Shown here one piece after another: positions 31,190 through 35,443 of a DNA stretch of 35,443 nucleotides. Made by a program: the position numbers and the translations under genes. Under the pieces are notes generated by a model. The model was not told the origin of the DNA, did no database searches, and was given only the letters and a program-made list of their open reading frames with translations. The stretch is taken from the NCBI GenBank assembly GCA_028703475.1, contig JAQVMU010000004.1, forward strand, positions 10,801-46,243, in the 5' to 3' direction. How positions within the stretch are numbered: position 1 is the stretch's first letter; each line of letters begins with the position of its first letter. Source of the stretch: Atribacterota bacterium (GTDB taxonomy: Bacteria; Atribacterota; Phoenicimicrobiia; Phoenicimicrobiales; Stramentimicrobiaceae).

Positions 31190-32200
31190 TTATATCAGGT
31201 ATTTAGCTATTTCCTGTTCTGCCAATGATTGCACAAACCTTCTGTCATTCATTTTACTGTCAGGATTCCAGATATTAATATCAACAATATCATCAGGAGA
31301 ATTCTTATCACAATATCTTGCTGTAATCTTGCTTGCCAGCTCCAATAATATGTCCATATCTGAAAATTCACTATTAGTATCGAAGTAAAAACGCAATAAG
31401 GAAACAGGTCCTTTAAATTCTTTTGAACTTATGAGAAAATCTGCAGGTTTAACCAGGGAAAATATCTTTTTATTTTCTATCTCATTTCTACCAACTACCA
31501 GCCTAAAATTATTTCTGAGATTAAAGTGACGACCAACTTTTAATAACTCAATGTCATTATCATTAAAATTATTTTTTAGTAAACCTCTTATTCTTTTGGA
31601 AAAACCCGGCTCAGTTAATTTGCATCCTCCCGCGGGAGCAGGATATTTATTAATTCCAAACTTTCTTGCAAGTGCTATTTGTCTTTTTCTTGACCTGCCT
31701 TGCAGGTCAAGTAATCTGAATCGGTTAACAATATTAAGCTTCTCCGGTTTAGTCTCTGGCAACAGTAATGCAGAAAGTGGCCTAAGAATCCATGAACTAT
31801 AACCGGATTCTTTGCTGATTGTTAATAAACTTCTTTTATTCTGCGTCATCGGCCTTTGTCCAAGCACCTCACCACTAATGATAAATGATGCCCCTTCTCT
31901 TTCCATCAACTCACCTGCCTTACGAAACATCAGAATACGACAATCAATGCAGGGGTTAACATTCTTTCCATAACCATATTTTGGATTTAAAGCAACCTCT
32001 TTAAATTCTTCGCTTATGTCTTCTCTTATAAATCTAATATTCAAGTATTTTTCTGCATATGAACTAATTTTGTTTTCTATAAATGGTGTTTTAAGTTGCA
32101 GCCCTATTACATTAATATTCTGCTTTAGTATTATTTTTATTGCCAGTATGCTATCTAAACCGCCAGAATAAAGGGCTACTGCTTTTATTTTATCAGTCAC
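31190..32200 (-). CDS. ThiI/MnmA-like PP-loop sulfurtransferase with extra C-terminal domain
   Basis: Probably a tRNA-thiolating enzyme. The 336-residue product has a PP-loop YSGGLDS (11-17), VNPCIDC with C84 and C87, GEVLGQRPMTQ (110-120), which resembles ThiI's GESLGQ stretch, and a third cysteine C193 in PAPAGGCKLTEPGF. It lacks the THUMP RNA-binding domain of classical ThiI. The C-terminal third (about 230-336, VVGRNEIENKKIF and PADFLISSKEFKGPVSLLRF) looks like the NFACT-R RNA-binding domain, which I recall being fused to such thiouridine synthase-like proteins in some bacteria. Start is GTG with AAAGG upstream. It precedes mnmA in one operon. Exact tRNA target is unknown; s4U8 is one possibility. 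Confidence 0.8.
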   Translation of the reverse strand: MTDKIKAVALYSGGLDSILAIKIILKQNINVIGLQLKTPFIENKISSYAEKYLNIRFIREDISEEFKEVALNPKYGYGKNVNPCIDCRILMFRKAGELMEREGASFIISGEVLGQRPMTQNKRSLLTISKESGYSSWILRPLSALLLPETKPEKLNIVNRFRLLDLQGRSRKRQIALARKFGINKYPAPAGGCKLTEPGFSKRIRGLLKNNFNDNDIELLKVGRHFNLRNNFRLVVGRNEIENKKIFSLVKPADFLISSKEFKGPVSLLRFYFDTNSEFSDMDILLELASKITARYCDKNSPDDIVDINIWNPDSKMNDRRFVQSLAEQEIAKYLI

Positions 32201-32430
32201 AACAACCTTCTTTCTTGTTTTACAAGTATAAGTTTGTATTATATAATTTTAACAATTCTCATTCTTTATATTCAATTTATTTTATACTAAATGATTATAT
32301 AAATAAACTAAGCCTATCCTGTTGAGTTAAAAACAAATATCCATTTATTCTTATTTTATATTCAATAATCAAATATGAATATATTTCATTATGAGATGAG
32401 GCTTTAAAGAGGTGGGAAAAAATCTAAAGG

Positions 32431-32465
32431 AAAAAGGAAGAGGAGTATAATACCTCTTCCTTTTT
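32431..32465 (-). terminator. Rho-independent terminator behind ferredoxin gene
   Basis: Perfect 13-bp inverted repeat (AAAAAGGAAGAGG and complement, 32431-32443 with 32453-32465) with a 9-base loop, placed just after the ferredoxin stop. On the minus strand the stem ends in CCTTTTT followed by CC, so the T-run lies within the stem base. It reads almost equally well in the other direction. Confidence 0.75.
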
Positions 32466-32472
32466 AAAAGAA

Positions 32473-32658
32473 CTATTCACAAGTAATTGCCTCAACAGGG
32501 CAATCTTCGGCAGCCTGTTTGCAAGATTCTTCTGCATCAGCAGGGACAGTATCAACTTTAACAACTGCTACATCATCCTGCAATTCAAATACTTCAGGAC
32601 ATGTGCTTTCACAAAGTCCACATCCTGTGCAAAGATCCTTATCAACTGTTGCTTTCAC
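32473..32658 (-). CDS. Single-cluster [4Fe-4S] ferredoxin
   Basis: Small soluble electron carrier of anaerobic metabolism. The 61-residue acidic product has C10-x2-C13-x2-C16 and C53-P as cluster ligands, the Thermotoga-type arrangement. C20 and C46 are placed where that type forms a disulfide in place of a second cluster; C60 is extra. The start is GTG, seven bases behind a perfect AGGAGGTGA, one of the strongest ribosome-binding sites in the window, which suggests high expression. It has its own terminator and about 180 non-coding bases upstream, so it is probably monocistronic. Confidence 0.94.
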   Translation of the reverse strand: MKATVDKDLCTGCGLCESTCPEVFELQDDVAVVKVDTVPADAEESCKQAAEDCPVEAITCE

Positions 32659-32838
32659 TATATTTCACCTCCTATGAATTTATATTTCTTAATTTGCTGT
32701 ATTTTAGTAAATTAACCTTTTTAAATATTTAATTATCAGGTTAATATTATGTTACAAAATTGGTTAGCCTATTAAAACCTATGACTTATTAAAGATAACT
32801 TAAAAAACTATAAAATTCAAGCCTATTTTCTATATTAT

Positions 32839-33795
32839 CTACAAATTTATTTTTATTTCCATCAAATCTTCGGCGAAAGTAGTTTCGGGATACCTTCTTA
32901 TAACTTCTTTCTTGATACTATCCCAATTGTACTTACTATTTTTTGTTTTCTGATATCTGGGACTAAAATGGGTTAAAACAAGATGCTTAACTTCTGCCTT
33001 TCTTGCCACTTCTAAAGCATCCTCAATTGTGGAGTGAAAGCTTTTTTCAGCCTCCTGCTTTTCATCATTAGAAAATGTAGCTTCATGTATAAGCAAATCA
33101 GCATTTTTAGATAAATCAACAGCATTTTCTGAAAACATAGTATCAGTGCAATAAGATATTTTTCTCATAATTACAGATTTCTTTAAAAAATCATCGGTTT
33201 TTAACATTTTTCCATCTTCCAGGGTTATCTGTTCTTTCCTCTTTATTTCCTTATATATTGGTCCGGGAGGAATACCCAATTCTGATAATCTGTTAACAAG
33301 AATGTTCTTTTTCACATATTTTTCATTAACTGCATAACCAAAACAGTCTATTTGGTGGTTGAGAGCTGCACAGTATACCTTGTAGCTATCCTTTTCCCAT
33401 AATAATTTTTTTGTTTTGTATTTTTCCGGTTTTATCTCATTTATATTGTAAGAATAAGGTATATGTGTACTGGAATAATTAAGGCTATTATTAAGATATG
33501 AACCCAATCCATCTGGCCCAAAAATATCAATAGTGCTTTTTATTCCCTGTAAACCACGAGTAGCAAGCAACCCGGGCAAACCAAAGATATGATCACCATG
33601 CAAATGACTTATAAAAATTGCCCTTAATTTCGATAATTTCAGTCCAGCCGCAATAATTCTTTGTTGTGTTCCCTCTCCACAATCAAATAACCAGAAATTA
33701 CCACTTTCCTCTAAGAAAACAGCCATTGAGGCAACATTTCTTTCATTAGTAGGCATTCCTGCACCAGTACCAAAAAATATAACCTTCTCTAACAT
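32839..33795 (-). CDS. rnz: Ribonuclease Z
   Basis: Metallo-beta-lactamase-fold endonuclease that trims tRNA 3' ends, needed most for precursors without encoded CCA. The 318-residue product has the zinc motif SHLHGDH (63-69), FDCGEGTQQR (37-46), an exosite-like insert around 150-190, a YCTDTMFSE segment, LLIHEATF and THFSPRY. Length fits the short bacterial form. ATG with AGGAATT upstream. It follows mutM by 25 bases. One of the tRNA genes here (Leu-UAA) lacks CCA and would be a natural substrate. Confidence 0.95.
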   Translation of the reverse strand: MLEKVIFFGTGAGMPTNERNVASMAVFLEESGNFWLFDCGEGTQQRIIAAGLKLSKLRAIFISHLHGDHIFGLPGLLATRGLQGIKSTIDIFGPDGLGSYLNNSLNYSSTHIPYSYNINEIKPEKYKTKKLLWEKDSYKVYCAALNHQIDCFGYAVNEKYVKKNILVNRLSELGIPPGPIYKEIKRKEQITLEDGKMLKTDDFLKKSVIMRKISYCTDTMFSENAVDLSKNADLLIHEATFSNDEKQEAEKSFHSTIEDALEVARKAEVKHLVLTHFSPRYQKTKNSKYNWDSIKKEVIRRYPETTFAEDLMEIKINL

Positions 33796-33820
33796 TTTTT
33801 ATTAATTCCTTTTTATTTTT

Positions 33821-34666
33821 CTATTTCTGACATTTAGAGCATACAAAAGTACTTCTATTTTCAATTCTAATAATTTTTAGAGGATTTCCACAGACGGGGC
33901 AAGTATCATTTTTTTTCCCATAGACATTGAGTGTCCCTCCATAGCTGCCTGTATTGCCCTGTAAATCTACATAAGATTCATCAACCATTGTTGTGCCTCT
34001 TAGATTAATGGCATCTACCAAAATCCTCTTAATATTCAAATAAATCTTTTTTGCTTCATCCTCTGATAATGAATATGTCTTGCGCAGTGGATGAATCCTG
34101 GAATTAAAAAGAATCTCATTTGCATATATATTGCCTATACCGGCAATAATTTTCTGATCCATTAATAATTGCTTTATATTTTTTGTACTATCTACTAATA
34201 ATTTATAAAATTTATCAAAATTAAATTCTTCATCCAATGGCTCAAATCCCAGGTTTTCAATTCTTGGCAAATTTTCACCCTTTTCTAAAAGCCATATTTT
34301 CCCAAATTTTCTTACATCATTATAGATCAGCCTACTCCCATCCTTAAAAAAGAAAAACAGATGATTATGCTTTTGTTGTTTTTTGAAAATTTTTGAAGGT
34401 AATTCGTTACTTGATGTATATTCAAATCGACCACTCATACCAAGATGAATTATTAGAGAATCCATTGTATCAAAGTGAATTATTATATATTTTCCTCGCC
34501 TTGTTACACCTGTTATTAGGATGTTTTTTAGCTTATATATAAATTCATTAATCTTGGGTTTTTTTATGAGAATAGGGGTTTTTACTTGGACTTTGATTAG
34601 TATTTTCTTTGTTATTATTTTTTCCAGATCTCTTCTAATGGTTTCTACTTCAGGGAGTTCTGGCAT
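33821..34666 (-). CDS. mutM: Formamidopyrimidine-DNA glycosylase
   Basis: Removes 8-oxoguanine and other oxidised purines and nicks the DNA. The 281-residue product begins MPELPEVETIRRDLE, exposing the catalytic P2 and E3, keeps a conserved lysine in RRGKYIII, the helix-two-turn-helix with GIGNIYANEIL (about 170-180), and the C-terminal zinc finger CPVCG...CSKC. Full length. ATG with GAAAGG upstream. It sits between a HAD phosphatase and rnz. The presence of an oxidative-damage glycosylase is normal even in anaerobes. Confidence 0.96.
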   Translation of the reverse strand: MPELPEVETIRRDLEKIITKKILIKVQVKTPILIKKPKINEFIYKLKNILITGVTRRGKYIIIHFDTMDSLIIHLGMSGRFEYTSSNELPSKIFKKQQKHNHLFFFFKDGSRLIYNDVRKFGKIWLLEKGENLPRIENLGFEPLDEEFNFDKFYKLLVDSTKNIKQLLMDQKIIAGIGNIYANEILFNSRIHPLRKTYSLSEDEAKKIYLNIKRILVDAINLRGTTMVDESYVDLQGNTGSYGGTLNVYGKKNDTCPVCGNPLKIIRIENRSTFVCSKCQK

Positions 34667-34682
34667 TTGTTACCTTTCAAAT

Positions 34683-35330
34683 CTATAGGAAATTTATTTT
34701 TGCAAAAATTTCAGACAGGCTGTTAATTATATTATCAGGATATTTTTTCTGAAAATCCATCTGATAACGGTCAATTAATAAAGTGTTTAATCCAGCCTTT
34801 TTAGCTGCAAGATAATCGGTTTTTTCACTATCGCCTATATGTAATACTCTCTCAGGGGAAATATCCAGTCTTTCGCATATTTCTTTATAAACTGTCTCGT
34901 TTTTTAATTGTGTGAAATCAGTTAAAGCAGAAAATACTGACTGGAAATATTTTTTTAAATCTTTTATTTTTGGTTTTAAAAACTCCCTGGGCATGGATGA
35001 AATACATATTAATTGATATTTTTCTGTTAATTGCTCTAAAACAGTATGCACTTCCGGATATATTTTTATTTCACTCTCATATATCCTGAAAAGTTCTCTA
35101 TAATCTAAATCAAGCTTGTAAAATTCTATCCAATATCTAATATCATACCAATTGATATTGTTATCTCCAACCAGGTCGTATTCTTTTTGTACCATTTTAA
35201 GGGCAGTCTCGAAATCAATATTTTGTTTTTCTGCAACAAGTTCAGGTAATGCTTTTTGCCAGATTAAATCATTGAAATCAGGATCAACTAATGTTCCATC
35301 AACATCGAATGAAATTATTTCAATCCCCAT
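34683..35330 (-). CDS. HAD-superfamily hydrolase
   Basis: Probable phosphatase of unknown substrate. The 215-residue product has motif I FDVDGTLVD (with the nucleophile and general acid aspartates), motif II ICISSMP, a lysine before the segment IKDLKKYFQSVF, and motif III HIGDSEKTDYLAAKKAG. The all-helical insert between motifs I and II (about 15-90) is a C1-type cap. ATG at 35330 has GGGGGGAAG directly upstream; the TTG four codons earlier lacks a ribosome-binding site. The gene begins only about 20 bases after the 5S rRNA 3' end. mutM follows 17 bases after it. Confidence 0.85.
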   Translation of the reverse strand: MGIEIISFDVDGTLVDPDFNDLIWQKALPELVAEKQNIDFETALKMVQKEYDLVGDNNINWYDIRYWIEFYKLDLDYRELFRIYESEIKIYPEVHTVLEQLTEKYQLICISSMPREFLKPKIKDLKKYFQSVFSALTDFTQLKNETVYKEICERLDISPERVLHIGDSEKTDYLAAKKAGLNTLLIDRYQMDFQKKYPDNIINSLSEIFAKINFL

Positions 35331-35352
35331 ACTTCCCCCCAAATAAAAAAAT

Positions 35353-35443
<91 letters not shown>

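Overview
The window is about 35 kb of low-GC (roughly one third GC by eye) bacterial chromosome. Every supported gene lies on the minus strand: 32 protein genes, 5 tRNAs and one partial 5S rRNA. The gene content is almost entirely housekeeping. I saw no CRISPR array, prophage or intact insertion sequence.

Organism: the order argS-rapZ-yvcK-whiA-rpoN-gap-tpi-secG, together with rqcP and a DivIC/FtsB-type protein, points to Bacillota or a nearby lineage. Two observations fit an anaerobe that may be diderm, for example Halanaerobiales-like or Atribacterota-like: a single-cluster ferredoxin, and a peptide-binding protein with a signal-peptidase-I leader instead of a lipobox. This placement is inference from memory of gene order and needs a phylogenetic test.

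Layout, from high to low coordinate (the direction of transcription). The window opens with the 3' part of a 5S rRNA (35.35-35.44 kb). A HAD phosphatase, mutM, rnz and a ferredoxin follow (32.5-35.3 kb). Next come two sulfur-transfer PP-loop enzymes, a ThiI-like protein and MnmA (30.1-32.2 kb). A three-gene operon of a helix-turn-helix regulator, a protein of unknown function and an alpha-oxoamine synthase lies at 27.3-29.9 kb; it has a textbook promoter with a repeated TGTGTACA element downstream. greA, lysS, rqcP, mgtE, eno and ftsB/divIC fill 21.4-26.9 kb. A tRNA cluster (Leu-UAA, initiator Met, elongator Met) follows, then tilS, hpt and ftsH. A complete dipeptide/oligopeptide ABC transporter operon, oppA-B-C-D-F, runs from 16.5 to 10.5 kb. 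tRNA-Arg(CCU) stands directly before argS, which is followed by rapZ, yvcK, whiA, rpoN, gap, tpi, secG and a nicotinate phosphoribosyltransferase. tRNA-Leu(GAG) closes the window.

How the genes fit together: glycolysis (gap, tpi, eno) is present without pgk or gpmI at the usual place. Translation and tRNA maturation are covered by argS, lysS, tilS, mnmA, a ThiI-like enzyme, rnz and rqcP. Envelope and cell-cycle functions include ftsB, ftsH, secG, yvcK, rapZ and whiA. The least explained part is the regulator/unknown/oxoamine-synthase operon. Other points worth a second look are an initiator tRNA with an altered anticodon stem, a ThiI-like enzyme with an extra C-terminal domain, an ATG-TAA start-stop element in the oppA leader, and several intergenic hairpins.
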